A DNA stretch of 64,000 nucleotides, taken from Paenibacillus dendrobii. Its GTDB lineage: Bacteria; Bacillota; Bacilli; Paenibacillales; Paenibacillaceae. The notes under the pieces are model-generated. The model ran no database searches. It was not told the origin of the DNA and worked only from the letters and a program-made list of their open reading frames with translations. The stretch spans positions 62,001-126,000 of the forward strand of contig NZ_WUBI01000002.1 in the NCBI RefSeq assembly GCF_009807035.1. Reading direction: 5' to 3'. Positions 8,742 through 17,013 of the stretch are shown one piece after another; positions within the stretch are counted from its first letter, which is position 1, and each line of letters starts with the position of its first letter. A program made the translations under genes and the position numbers.

Positions 8742-9716
8742 TCAATAGGACCGTTTGGTTACAAAGTGTGCGATATCCCTTAAGTTTTTCTTGGTCCGGT
8801 TATCCGGCAGCCTCTCAAGCGCTTCCAGTGCTTTTTTGATATAGCGGTCCGCCAGCTTCTCTGCCTGGGAAATGCCGCGGCTTGCCTTGATCAGCTTAAT
8901 GGCTCCGGTAACATCACATTCACCGTTACGTTCACGGATGTAGCTGATTTCTCTCAAGAGCGGACCGTTCAATTCCGCATCCTGCAGGGCGTAAAGAACC
9001 GGAAGCGTAATGTTTCCTTGTCTCATATCGCTGCCGGGAGGCTTACCAATCTGCTTCTCGGTTCCGCATAGATCGAGCAAGTCGTCCTGAATCTGGAATG
9101 CCATTCCGACATTGTAGCCGTAACGGTACAGCAAATTGGCGGTTTTCCGATCGGCATCCGAAGCGATTGCACCGAGTTGGCAGCTGATCGCGATCAAAAG
9201 GGCCGTTTTACGGCGGATCCGTAGCAAATAACGGCGGACGCTTTGTTCCGTATTGAAAAAATCTCGGATTTGTTCCATTTCGCCGATGGACATCTCGACC
9301 ATTGCTTTGGACAGTACCTGATGAATCAGAGGATTCTCCAGCTGCGCAGCAATCATTAGGGCACGGGCGTAAATGTAATCGCCTGTATACATAGCGATGC
9401 GGTTATCCCATTTGGACTTAACCGTCAGTTCCCCGCGGCGGGTATCCGCATCATCGATCACATCATCATGCACCAGCGAGGCCATATGTATCAGTTCCAG
9501 CGGAACGGCTACATGCTTCAACTTCTCCAGATCATAAGAGCCGAATTTGCCACCCATTAGGACAAAAACAGGACGCAAGCGTTTGCCGCCAGCCTTAAGA
9601 AGGTGCATGGACGTCTCGTTTAGCAGCTCATGCTCGCCTTCAATCGATCGAAATAGCTCATCTTCAATATAATTCATATCTTTTTTCAGTAAGCCGAATA
9701 TGTCTAATCTTTTCAT
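8742..9716 (-). CDS. hepT: Heptaprenyl diphosphate synthase component II (polyprenyl synthase)
   Basis: Catalytic subunit of the two-component long-chain prenyl diphosphate synthase that makes the menaquinone side chain, 324 aa. The first Asp-rich motif is DDVIDD (in LVHDDVIDDADTRRG) and the second is QIQDDLLDL; KAGGKRLRP binds the diphosphate. The partner regulatory subunit hepS is at 12116-12982. In B. subtilis hepS-menG-hepT are adjacent; here a UbiA and a UbiX gene have been placed between menG and hepT. Confidence 0.95.
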   Translation of the reverse strand: MKRLDIFGLLKKDMNYIEDELFRSIEGEHELLNETSMHLLKAGGKRLRPVFVLMGGKFGSYDLEKLKHVAVPLELIHMASLVHDDVIDDADTRRGELTVKSKWDNRIAMYTGDYIYARALMIAAQLENPLIHQVLSKAMVEMSIGEMEQIRDFFNTEQSVRRYLLRIRRKTALLIAISCQLGAIASDADRKTANLLYRYGYNVGMAFQIQDDLLDLCGTEKQIGKPPGSDMRQGNITLPVLYALQDAELNGPLLREISYIRERNGECDVTGAIKLIKASRGISQAEKLADRYIKKALEALERLPDNRTKKNLRDIAHFVTKRSY

Positions 9717-9853
9717 TCCTTCACCCGTGTCAGCGTATTCTCAATCCGCATTCCCTTCAGCAACAGCAGAATTCGAGTCTAAAGTCTTTGTTCGCATCAA
9801 TATCAGTCAAATCATAGCATACATGTACAGCATAAATCACATGGAGCAAAACG

Positions 9854-10495
9854 TCATTTGCCATCCGGGAGCCTGGAAGCAGCCTCTCCTCCGTTCCAGC
9901 GGGTAAACAGCTGGTGTTCAACCCTCAGACTATCCAAGATTTTGCCGACCTGAAAATCAACCAAATCCTCGATCGTCTTCGGATGAAAATAAAAAGCCGG
10001 CATAGCCGGGATGATACGAACACCCAGCCTGGCGAGCTTTAGCATATTTTCCAAATGAATGGCATGCAGCGGTGTTTCTCTGGGAACCAGCACCAACTGC
10101 CGCCCTTCTTTAAGCATGACATCCGCTGCTCTTGTCATCAGATTATCGGAAGTCCCATTTGCAACGGCTGATAAGGTGCCCATCGAGCAAGGAGCAATCA
10201 CCATTCCCTCTACCTGATAGGAGCCGCTTGCAATCGTTGCCCCGATGTCCGCCACGGGATGATATTGCAGCTTCCCAGGCAGTCCGCCAAAATGCTCTTT
10301 CAGGACCTGTTCCTTTTTGCCGACACTCCAGCCAAGCTCCTCGCTCAGCACCCTCCAGCCGGCATTGGAAACCACAATATGCACCGGATAGCCTTGTTCC
10401 AGCAGTACCTGAATCAGACGGATACCATACACAGAGCCGCTTGCCCCTGTAATGCCAACGACCCAGCCGCGTTTTTCACTTTCCGTATGTATCAA
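9854..10495 (-). CDS. ubiX: UbiX-family flavin prenyltransferase
   Basis: Makes prenylated FMN, the cofactor of UbiD-type decarboxylases, 213 aa. The N-terminal VGITGASGSVYGIRL and IVVSNAGW, then CSMGTLSAVANGTSDNL and LVPRETPLHAIHLENM, are classic UbiX/Pad1 motifs. The start is a TTG that overlaps the TGA of the upstream UbiA gene (TTGA), so the two are coupled. Placed beside a UbiA-type prenyltransferase, menG and hepS/hepT, it most likely serves quinone synthesis rather than phenolic acid decarboxylation. Confidence 0.9.
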   Translation of the reverse strand: MIHTESEKRGWVVGITGASGSVYGIRLIQVLLEQGYPVHIVVSNAGWRVLSEELGWSVGKKEQVLKEHFGGLPGKLQYHPVADIGATIASGSYQVEGMVIAPCSMGTLSAVANGTSDNLMTRAADVMLKEGRQLVLVPRETPLHAIHLENMLKLARLGVRIIPAMPAFYFHPKTIEDLVDFQVGKILDSLRVEHQLFTRWNGGEAASRLPDGK

Positions 10496-11364
10496 TGGAA
10501 CTGCACCACCAGGTCAATCAGCGTAAAGACAAATACTGCAATGCTGAGAACGCTGTTCATGGTAAAAAACGAGGTTTGCAGCTTGCTCATATCTTTTGGA
10601 GACAGAATATAGTGTTCGTAGAATAAGATAATATAAGAGATCACCATTCCGGCAAAATACCACCAGCTAAGGTCTGTAATAAAGAACAGAATAACGAAGC
10701 CAATAGCCGTCAGGACATGAAAATAGCGCGCAATCAACAGGGATTTATGAAGACCGAAATGAGCGGGAATAGAATATAGTCCCTCGTTTTTATCAAATTC
10801 CATATCTTGAATCGCGTAAATAATATCAAAGCCTGCCGTCCAGAAAGCAACCGTTACATAAAGCAAACCTGCAGTCCAGTCGATACTGTTTGTTACTGCG
10901 ACCCAGCCGCCCAGCGGAGCCAGTCCCAGCGTTAAACCGAGTACCAGATGACATAGCCAAGTGAAACGTTTGGTATAAGAGTAGAAGACCAGCATGAATA
11001 CCGCGACTGGCAGCAACTTTAACGCAAGAGGCGAAAGTTCGTAAGCCGCCCAGAATAATAAAATAAACGAGATGATTGTAAATACGATAACTTCCGCATT
11101 TTTCAGTAGTCCTGCCGGAATCGCACGGCCAGCAGTACGCGGATTCTTTTTGTCAATAACCTGATCGATCATCCGGTTCAGACCAAACGCCGCGCTTCTT
11201 GCGCCGAACATCGCCATAAGTATCCAACCAATTTGTGCCCAGGATGGCAGATGTGCGTTCACCACGACCGATCCTAAAATGGCACCCATAAATGCGAACG
11301 GGAGCGCAAACAAGGTGTGCTCGATCTTGATCATTTCCAAAAAAACGCCGATTTTCTTAAACAT
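10492..11364 (-). CDS. UbiA-family prenyltransferase (4-hydroxybenzoate/naphthoate type)
   Basis: Integral membrane aromatic prenyltransferase, 290 aa with about eight or nine hydrophobic helices. The first Asp-rich motif is NRMIDQVIDKKNPRTAGR and the second is DIIYAIQDMEFDKNEG. The ATG at 11364 follows TAAGGAGAATCGGC and overlaps the menG stop by 8 bp; the longer frame to 11385 is unlikely. It is nearer to UbiA/MqnP than to MenA. With the adjacent ubiX it points to a quinone route in which a prenylated aromatic acid is later decarboxylated, as in the futalosine pathway (inference). Confidence 0.9.
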   Translation of the reverse strand: MFKKIGVFLEMIKIEHTLFALPFAFMGAILGSVVVNAHLPSWAQIGWILMAMFGARSAAFGLNRMIDQVIDKKNPRTAGRAIPAGLLKNAEVIVFTIISFILLFWAAYELSPLALKLLPVAVFMLVFYSYTKRFTWLCHLVLGLTLGLAPLGGWVAVTNSIDWTAGLLYVTVAFWTAGFDIIYAIQDMEFDKNEGLYSIPAHFGLHKSLLIARYFHVLTAIGFVILFFITDLSWWYFAGMVISYIILFYEHYILSPKDMSKLQTSFFTMNSVLSIAVFVFTLIDLVVQFH

Positions 11365-12109
11365 GCCGATTCTCCTTAATCCCAATATGTAATGCCGCGA
11401 TGCCGCCAGTCAGGGGATAGGCCTTGACATGCTCTAAACCAACATTCCGGAATATTGCTGCCAGCTCCTCCCTTCCTGGAAAAAGGGCTAGCGAATCCGG
11501 CAGCCATTTATACTGATCATATCTTTTGGCAAAAAGCTTGCCCAAGCTTGGCAATATCTTTTGAAAATAAAAATAATAAATGCCTTTAAAGGGCTGCCAA
11601 GTTGGCTTGGACAGCTCCAGACAAACCACCATGCCGCCAGGTTTAACGACTCGTCTCATTTCCTGGAGCACCTTTTCCAAATCAGGCACATTCCGCAGAC
11701 CAAAGCCAATGGTTGCATAGTCAAAACGGTTGTCCTCAAACGGAAGTTCCATAGCATTCCCCTGAACCAGGGTGATTTGGTCCTCCTTGTGCTTGGCACG
11801 TACCTTGTTCTCTCCGACTTTAAGCATGTTTGGACTGAAATCCAGGCCAATCACTTGGCCCGTACCGCTTGCCTCAGCCATGCTCAGCGTCCAATCGCAG
11901 GTCCCGCAGCACAGATCCACGGCCGTATCTCCCGGTTTCATCGCCATCTGCTTCATCGTGAACTTGCGCCAGGCTTTGTGTCTGCGGAAGCTCAAAATGT
12001 CATTCATGATGTCATACTTGGAAGCTATGCTTTCAAACACGGATTGAACATGATCGTACTGCTCTTCCGTATGTGCTTTGGTCTTATCAGAAGTATTGAT
12101 ATTCATCAA
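11357..12109 (-). CDS. menG: Demethylmenaquinone methyltransferase
   Basis: UbiE/MenG C-methyltransferase for the last menaquinone step, 250 aa. Visible features are FESIASKYDIMNDILSFRRH, the SAM motif VDLCCGTCDWT, IGLDFSPNML and the GFGLRNVPD signature. The two initial ATGs follow the hepS stop by 6 bp, with AGAAGGGTAGGG as ribosome site overlapping that stop. Substrate preference (2-demethylmenaquinone) is inferred from the hep neighbours; no ubiquinone genes are seen. Confidence 0.95.
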   Translation of the reverse strand: MMNINTSDKTKAHTEEQYDHVQSVFESIASKYDIMNDILSFRRHKAWRKFTMKQMAMKPGDTAVDLCCGTCDWTLSMAEASGTGQVIGLDFSPNMLKVGENKVRAKHKEDQITLVQGNAMELPFEDNRFDYATIGFGLRNVPDLEKVLQEMRRVVKPGGMVVCLELSKPTWQPFKGIYYFYFQKILPSLGKLFAKRYDQYKWLPDSLALFPGREELAAIFRNVGLEHVKAYPLTGGIAALHIGIKENRHV

Positions 12110-12115
12110 GTAACC

Positions 12116-12982
12116 CTACCCTTCTCCGACAGCTGATCCGGATGCATGAAGCTGCCGCTGGAAAGGCTCCAGAACTTGCCCGATCTCACGGAAGCGGCTG
12201 TCCCCCTTGACGCTTTTGAGGATGGACTGAACTCCGTTCACCGCTTGACGCAGCCTATCAGCCATATGCTCCCCTGCCTTATATTTCAGCATCAACTTTT
12301 TCCAGTCTTTGTTGTCGATTTTCCGTTCTCTCAGTGCCTGCTTATCCTCTTCGCTGGCGATATCCAGGATATGCCAGTAAGAATAACTGTACATGTACGG
12401 TTCACTAATGCTCCGTTGCATTTCTCTAACGACGGTCTCGCATTCGCTGACATCCCGCAAAAGATTATTCCACAATTCGCGCAGGGATTCCTCGAGCAGT
12501 GGAGTAAACGAAAGAAACAGCTGCATATTCAGCTGCACCGTTTGCCGCAAGTAGTCTTCCGCTGACAATAACAGGCTCTTCATTTTGCCATACAGGTTCA
12601 TTTTGAGTACATTCACGTCGCAAATCGCTTGGCTGAGACGGGATACAGCCTCGATTTGACCTTTTTGGGACAGGAGCTGGTAGAACCGGCTGCTGAAATA
12701 ATCTCCTGCGAGTACTTTCAGCTGACGGGAGCGCATAAATCCTTCGCCCGGCTTGCCCTCCTGCGTATCAATCGTTTCATGCGTATCTATACCTATTTGC
12801 ACCAGGGATGTAACCAGCGAGAACAGCTCGCTGTGAACGGAAGGCTTGCTTGTTCCCTGATTCAGAAAAATATATAACAGCTGAACACGGGCGTCAGGAA
12901 AAGGCGGCAGCTCCGTATGTTTTTGTATCATGTCGTATTCGACATATTTCTTTGCTAGTTGGGGTACGCGGTACGGTTTCAT
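12116..12982 (-). CDS. hepS: Heptaprenyl diphosphate synthase component I
   Basis: Non-catalytic subunit that sets chain length together with HepT, 288 aa. No Asp-rich prenyl synthase motif is present, as expected. Recognition rests on the family-like N-terminal region (LLYIFLNQG, LVTSLVQIGIDTHETID) with QLKVLAGDYFSSRFYQLLS, and on its place directly before menG. It helps determine the menaquinone side-chain length. The first gene of the menaquinone group; about 240 bp without a supported gene precede it. Confidence 0.92.
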   Translation of the reverse strand: MKPYRVPQLAKKYVEYDMIQKHTELPPFPDARVQLLYIFLNQGTSKPSVHSELFSLVTSLVQIGIDTHETIDTQEGKPGEGFMRSRQLKVLAGDYFSSRFYQLLSQKGQIEAVSRLSQAICDVNVLKMNLYGKMKSLLLSAEDYLRQTVQLNMQLFLSFTPLLEESLRELWNNLLRDVSECETVVREMQRSISEPYMYSYSYWHILDIASEEDKQALRERKIDNKDWKKLMLKYKAGEHMADRLRQAVNGVQSILKSVKGDSRFREIGQVLEPFQRQLHASGSAVGEG

Positions 12983-13219
12983 CGTCAGCCTCCGAGCCTT
13001 TTTCTTTCTTGGATCACTTTCATTTCCACGAACAAGAACTTTTGTTCACAATCTTTTCTATTATATCACATGTCTTTTCGCCACGCACGGGTGCTAGTCT
13101 TCTTTTTTAGATTGACTTAAGGTCGTTTTCCGCTGAAGAGTAAACGGTTCTATAATCACGTCACTAAGCTCTCCTGACCGTGGATAAACACCCGTGAGAG
13201 AAGATCGGTCATGTTCTTT

Positions 13220-13771
13220 TTACCCATTTTGCAGCACTCCGAACTGCTTTTTCCACAATAGCGTTTCAATCACGTGCAGCCGCTGTTTGAGCGTATCCGA
13301 GATTGGAGCTTCACCCTCGCGTCTCAGCTCCCAAAATACGTTGTCATCCCAGTCTTCCCTTCTTGCATCCGCAGCGAGCAAAAGATGCCGCGTGCCCACC
13401 CACTTGTCTTCGGCAACAAGCCGGAGTTTGACCTGCTTCACGTTGAGCGTGCCGGAAAAACTGAACGACAAAAGGTCCGCGATATTTCGGTATATTTCCG
13501 ATAGCTTGGTATCCGGAGCCGTCACGATAAGATCTATGGACAGGGCCGACTCGTTCCACTCCACTCTATGGATCTGCATGGTCAGAGGAAGTGAATCCAA
13601 GGCATCCACAATATTGTCATTGCTGAGCTCCCACCCGGGTTGATGCAAAATAACAGGCATGGCCTGCTTTTGGCTTGTTACCGAGGTATGAAGACTGCCG
13701 ATTTGAGTTAGCAGAAGCGCCGTTCCTACAGTGATAACGAGTGCGGCACCTGCCAGGATAAAGCGGTTCAT
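13220..13771 (-). CDS. Membrane-anchored hypothetical protein
   Basis: 183 aa from the ATG at 13771 with GGAGG 9 nt upstream. Residues 2-23 form one hydrophobic helix, probably an uncleaved signal anchor (no lipobox Cys); the rest is a soluble outer domain with mixed alpha/beta character, ending in LLWKKQFGVLQNG. No known family or active site is recognised. It lies between mtrB (which has its own terminator) and hepS. A cell-surface function is likely from topology only. Confidence 0.75.
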   Translation of the reverse strand: MNRFILAGAALVITVGTALLLTQIGSLHTSVTSQKQAMPVILHQPGWELSNDNIVDALDSLPLTMQIHRVEWNESALSIDLIVTAPDTKLSEIYRNIADLLSFSFSGTLNVKQVKLRLVAEDKWVGTRHLLLAADARREDWDDNVFWELRREGEAPISDTLKQRLHVIETLLWKKQFGVLQNG

Positions 13772-13847
13772 CAAAATTGACCTCCCTCGCTTGTTGGTAT
13801 CCTATAGTTTAATCTTCATCCTCGGAGTCCATACCTCAATGCACAAC

Positions 13848-13870
13848 GAAAAAAAGCAGGCTATGCCTGC
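13848..13870 (-). terminator. Terminator of mtrB
   Basis: GCAGGC-ATA-GCCTGC stem followed by seven T on the minus strand, 4 nt after the mtrB stop. It makes mtrB a separate or at least strongly attenuated unit relative to the following gene. Confidence 0.88.
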
Positions 13871-13873
13871 ATT

Positions 13874-14098
13874 CTAGCTTTCGCTTTCGATGATCCCATG
13901 TTTGGTTTGAACCTCCGCTTTGCCGCGGATTTTCATCGCCGACGTATGATCTGTAAACTGTGCAATCAGAACCTCGCCCTTGTCGAGCTTTTCCGTATGA
14001 TGAAATTTGGTATCGTGGCCCCGGGTCAAGCCGATGACCTGCACACCGTTTTCTTTGGCTTTCACGACGATGTAATCCGTATTGTTGACGTTTTCCAT
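13874..14098 (-). CDS. mtrB: Tryptophan RNA-binding attenuation protein (TRAP)
   Basis: Forms the 11-subunit ring that binds tryptophan and then (G/U)AG repeats in RNA, 74 aa. It aligns without gaps to B. subtilis TRAP: the RNA-contact residues Lys37, Lys56 and Arg58 and the tryptophan-pocket residues Thr30, His34, Gln47, Thr49, Thr52 and Ser53 are all present. The ATG follows GGGAGGATGCAGC. The B. subtilis partner gene mtrA (folE) is absent between hbs and mtrB. The obvious target is the trp leader at 4078-4125. An overlapping longer frame (to 14105) is spurious. Confidence 0.97.
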   Translation of the reverse strand: MENVNNTDYIVVKAKENGVQVIGLTRGHDTKFHHTEKLDKGEVLIAQFTDHTSAMKIRGKAEVQTKHGIIESES

Positions 14099-14146
14099 GC
14101 TGCATCCTCCCTTCTATGGATCATTCATGCCCTTGTTTGCATAAGT

Positions 14147-14178
14147 TTAATAATTTCCAAGTCCGTATGGCATACTTA
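14147..14178 (+). promoter_or_regulatory. Weak candidate forespore (sigma-G/F type) promoter
   Basis: TTAATA, 18 nt, CATACTTA, resembling the sigma-G pattern TGAATA-N17/18-CATACTA with one mismatch in the -35. It lies 36 nt before the ATG of the small plus-strand gene. Suggestive only. Confidence 0.3.
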
Positions 14179-14213
14179 CACAGTATTTATTTTTAAAAAG
14201 GAGTGATTAACCA

Positions 14214-14345
14214 ATGAACTACGAACCCGCAAAGCTCGATGAGAAAACGGTAACCAAGCTCCGTGAATTTGAAGAGCAAATGAGCGAAGCGGCTGGCGAG
14301 CCCGTTGTACTCATTGCTTATACAGACCAGGAAGAGCCCAAATAG
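14214..14345 (+). CDS. Small acidic protein, 43 aa, unknown function
   Basis: Short plus-strand frame between the minus-strand genes mtrB and hbs. It begins at an ATG with AAGGAG 10 nt upstream and reads MNYEPAKLDEKTVTKLREFE, continuing into an acidic helix and a beta-like PVVLIAY segment, ending at TAG. The amphipathic helix followed by a short strand, the clean ribosome site and the orientation opposite to both neighbours argue for a real gene. No family is recognised. A sigma-G-like promoter at 14147-14178 would make it forespore-expressed, which is speculative. Confidence 0.7.
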   Translation: MNYEPAKLDEKTVTKLREFEEQMSEAAGEPVVLIAYTDQEEPK

Positions 14346-14496
14346 AAAAGAAAAGGCCGTGAACAGCCTGCAGATCCATCCGGCGAACCGAACAGACTCG
14401 CAGGTATCTCCAATTTGTACTGACAAAAAATGAACAGTATCCATTGAAGATTCATCACGGTCTTTTTCTTGCTTACATATGGTATATGTAGAAATC

Positions 14497-14769
14497 TTAT
14501 TTGATACCGTCTTTGAGCGCTTTGCCTGGTTTGAAAGCAGGAATTTTGCTCGAAGGGATTTCGATTTCTTCACCTGTTTGCGGGTTGCGTCCTTTGCGTG
14601 CAGAACGTTCGCGAACCTCAAAGTTGCCAAATCCAACGAGTTGAACTTTGTCTCCGCTTTGCAGAGCTTGTGCAATGGATTCGAATACAGCGTCAACCGC
14701 TTTAGTCGCATCCTTCTTGGACAATTCTGCCGTTTCAGATACTTGGGAAATCAGCTCGGATTTATTCAT
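14497..14769 (-). CDS. hbs: HU-type DNA-binding protein
   Basis: Histone-like nucleoid protein, 90 aa, that bends DNA as a dimer. The sequence starts [12 protein letters not shown] and contains the signature [19 protein letters not shown], the beta-arm that enters the minor groove, and ends [12 protein letters not shown]. The start is the ATG at 14769 behind GGGGAGGTG; the reading frame extends upstream to 14871 but without homology. It begins the hbs-mtrB-hep block, as in B. subtilis. Confidence 0.97.
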   Translation of the reverse strand: MNKSELISQVSETAELSKKDATKAVDAVFESIAQALQSGDKVQLVGFGNFEVRERSARKGRNPQTGEEIEIPSSKIPAFKPGKALKDGIK

Positions 14770-15037
14770 TTCTATTTCACCTCCCCAATGATTGAATCGG
14801 TTGTTACTCACTCTTTCCGTTTTGCAGAAAAATATACGTTCATCTGCTAATAATACAGATAGAATCGCCATAAAGACAGTACAGCCGCAGGCGCGGACAA
14901 ACTTATAGTAATACAGCGCAACTAGAATTTCAAGAGTTTTAAGCTCCTGAACGGCTTAATTCGTAAAAAGCGGACGGAATTTACGTAAATCCACCCTTTT
15001 TTGACCCGCTTAACTGTGCAGACTGGGGACACAGCAG

Positions 15038-15070
15038 AAAGCCGCAAGGGAAATCCTCCCTTGCGGCTTT
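15038..15070. terminator. Strong bidirectional hairpin after spoIVA
   Basis: A 14-bp perfect stem, AAAGCCGCAAGGGA with its complement and a 5-nt loop. It has T-rich ends on both strands, though only short ones. It lies 15 nt past the spoIVA stop and separates it from the hbs upstream region. Confidence 0.75.
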
Positions 15071-15084
15071 TGGCTGCGCCATTT

Positions 15085-16563
15085 CTATAAGATGATGGCT
15101 ATGAGTCCACCTGATCCTTCGTTGATGATTCTTCCTAGCGTTTCCTGCAGCTTGTATCTTGCATTGTCCGGCATCATGGCTATTTTGCCTTGAATGCCTT
15201 CGCGGACGATCGAATGCAGGGAACGGCCGAAGATGTCTGAATCCCAGATCTTGATCGGGTCGTTCTCGAAATCCTGGATGAGGTAGCGGACAAGCTCCTC
15301 GCTTTGTTTTTCCGTACCGATGATTGGCGAGAATTCGGATTCCACGTCTACACGAATCATATGGATCGATGGTGCCGTAGCCTTCAGTCTCACGCCGAAT
15401 CTGGTGCCCTGGCGGATAAGCTCAGGCTCATCCAATGACATTTCAGCTAAAGATGGTGCTGCGATGCCGTATCCCGTCGTCTTGACCATCTCAAGCGCCT
15501 CTGCGAAGCGGTCATATTCCCGTTTGGCATGCGAGAATTCCTGCATCAGCTGAAGCAGATGATCCTTGCCGCGGATTTCAACGCCGACCACTTCCATCAG
15601 GATTTGGTCATACAGCTCATCCGGAGCGAACAGGTCGATCTCGGCCACACCTTGCCCCATGTTCATGCCGCTGAGTGCAGCCCGATTAATGAATTCGTAA
15701 TCCATGAATTGAGAGACCACACGGTCGACATCGCGGAGTCTGCGGATATCCTTCACCGTATCACGGACGGAATTTTCATAGTTGTTGCGAAGCCAGTGCT
15801 TCTCGTTCAGCACCATGACCCAGCTCGGCAGATTCACGTTCACCTCATGAACCGGGAATTCGTAAAGCACTTCACGGAGAACCCCAGTCACATCATCCTC
15901 AGTCATCGTTGCGGCGCTGAGCGACATAACCGGAATATCATACTTCTCTGCGAGTTCATTCCGAAGCTGAAGCGTTTCTTCGCTGCGTGGACGTGTCGAG
16001 TTGATGACGAGTACAAACGGCTTGCCGACTTCCTTAAGCTCCGCTATGACGCGTTCTTCCGCCTCCACGTAGGAATTCCGGGGGATTTCGGCAATCGAGC
16101 CGTCTGTCGTAACTACCACGCCAAGCGTGGAATGCTCCTGGATCACCTTGCGCGTGCCGATTTCCGCCGCTTCCTGGAATGGGATAGGCTCCTCAAACCA
16201 TGGGGTGGATATCATGCGAGGACCATTCTCGTCTTCGTATCCCTTCGCGCCTTCAACCGCATAGCCTACACAATCTACCAGACGCACATTGACGTCCAGT
16301 CCTTCTGCCACTTTAATTTGCACCGCGTTATTGGGTACAAATTTGGGCTCGGTTGTCATAATGGTTTTGCCAGCCGCGCTTTGCGGCAGTTCATCAACCG
16401 CACGGGCACGGTCGGCTTCACTGGCGATATTCGGAAGCACGATGGTTTCCATGAACCGCTTGATGAACGTTGATTTGCCTGTTCGGACTGCGCCGACGAC
16501 ACCCAGGTAAATATCCCCGCCGGTGCGTTCGGCAATGTCTTTAAAAATGTCCACTTTTTCCAA
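15085..16563 (-). CDS. spoIVA: Stage IV sporulation protein A (spore coat morphogenetic ATPase)
   Basis: Mother-cell protein that hydrolyses ATP and polymerises on the forespore to form the basement layer of the coat. It has a Walker A loop GAVRTGKST, Walker B-like LVDCVGY, VKDIRRLRDVD in the middle domain and the invariant C-terminus INEGSGGLIAIIL. At 492 aa it is the same length as the B. subtilis protein when started at the TTG at 16563 (TTG GAA AAA GTG, giving MEKVDIF). The upstream ATG at 16581 lies inside the ribosome site AGGAGGGG and is not the start. Confidence 0.97.
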   Translation of the reverse strand: MEKVDIFKDIAERTGGDIYLGVVGAVRTGKSTFIKRFMETIVLPNIASEADRARAVDELPQSAAGKTIMTTEPKFVPNNAVQIKVAEGLDVNVRLVDCVGYAVEGAKGYEDENGPRMISTPWFEEPIPFQEAAEIGTRKVIQEHSTLGVVVTTDGSIAEIPRNSYVEAEERVIAELKEVGKPFVLVINSTRPRSEETLQLRNELAEKYDIPVMSLSAATMTEDDVTGVLREVLYEFPVHEVNVNLPSWVMVLNEKHWLRNNYENSVRDTVKDIRRLRDVDRVVSQFMDYEFINRAALSGMNMGQGVAEIDLFAPDELYDQILMEVVGVEIRGKDHLLQLMQEFSHAKREYDRFAEALEMVKTTGYGIAAPSLAEMSLDEPELIRQGTRFGVRLKATAPSIHMIRVDVESEFSPIIGTEKQSEELVRYLIQDFENDPIKIWDSDIFGRSLHSIVREGIQGKIAMMPDNARYKLQETLGRIINEGSGGLIAIIL

Positions 16564-16753
16564 AAGAGATCCCCTCCTCATTTACTCCGAAGGAAAAATG
16601 CTTAAGAGCATCCGCTTCGTGTTCCATCTGGAGCCTCGAGCCATTGCAACGGATTTGAGCCATACAATGTCGTCAGTAGTCCGCCGCCGGGGTCAGAATT
16701 GGATCGGAAACGGCAAAGCGGCGATACTCGCTTTAGGCATTTGGACTAGTATC

Positions 16754-16782
16754 ATATTATGTACCTATCAAAAACAATATGA
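16754..16782 (-). promoter_or_regulatory. Candidate sigma-E promoter of spoIVA
   Basis: The minus strand reads TCATATT, a 14-nt spacer, then CATAATAT. The -35 fits the sigma-E pattern KMATATT fully and the -10 fits CATACAHT at six of eight positions. It is about 190 nt before the spoIVA start, in a 385-bp stretch (16564-16947) that otherwise holds no gene. Confidence 0.5.
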
Positions 16783-16947
16783 CGGGTATTTTGCAAAATC
16801 TCATAACCTATATGAATGGATTCAAAGCGGATCTGGCCCTCATTCCGCAGCTTTGCCCATTCATATATCCAAGCTTTGCCGGCCTCGTCATCCATCTCAG
16901 GTATATGCAGGAAGGAGTTCATCTATGTATAGCAATGGATAATATCT

Positions 16948-16999
16948 AAAAAAAGAAGCCATCCTCTATTGTGCAAACGCACTTCAAGAGAACAGCTTC
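16948..16999 (-). terminator. Terminator of the YphF-like gene
   Basis: Long hairpin on the minus strand: GAAGC and TTCTCT arms paired with AGAGGA and GCTTC, capped by GTGC-GTTT-GCAC, followed by seven T. It starts 15 nt after the stop codon at 17014. Confidence 0.82.
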
Positions 17000-17013
17000 C
17001 GATGGGTATCATA

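Noticed and set aside
13836..14105. An 89-aa frame overlapping mtrB
   Set aside because: Out of frame with TRAP, low-complexity basic sequence, and it runs through the mtrB terminator.
14352..14475. Terminator for the small plus-strand gene
   Set aside because: CCGTGA and TCACGG followed by T-rich sequence could pair, but the loop is about 90 nt, so the call is too weak to list.
14193..14711. A 172-aa minus-strand open frame across hbs
   Set aside because: Overlaps hbs in another frame; hbs has an AGGAGG-type site and a perfect HU sequence, so the long frame is spurious.
15529..16473. A 314-aa plus-strand open frame
   Set aside because: Antisense shadow of spoIVA; composition rich in His/Arg/Cys as expected from the complement of a conserved gene.
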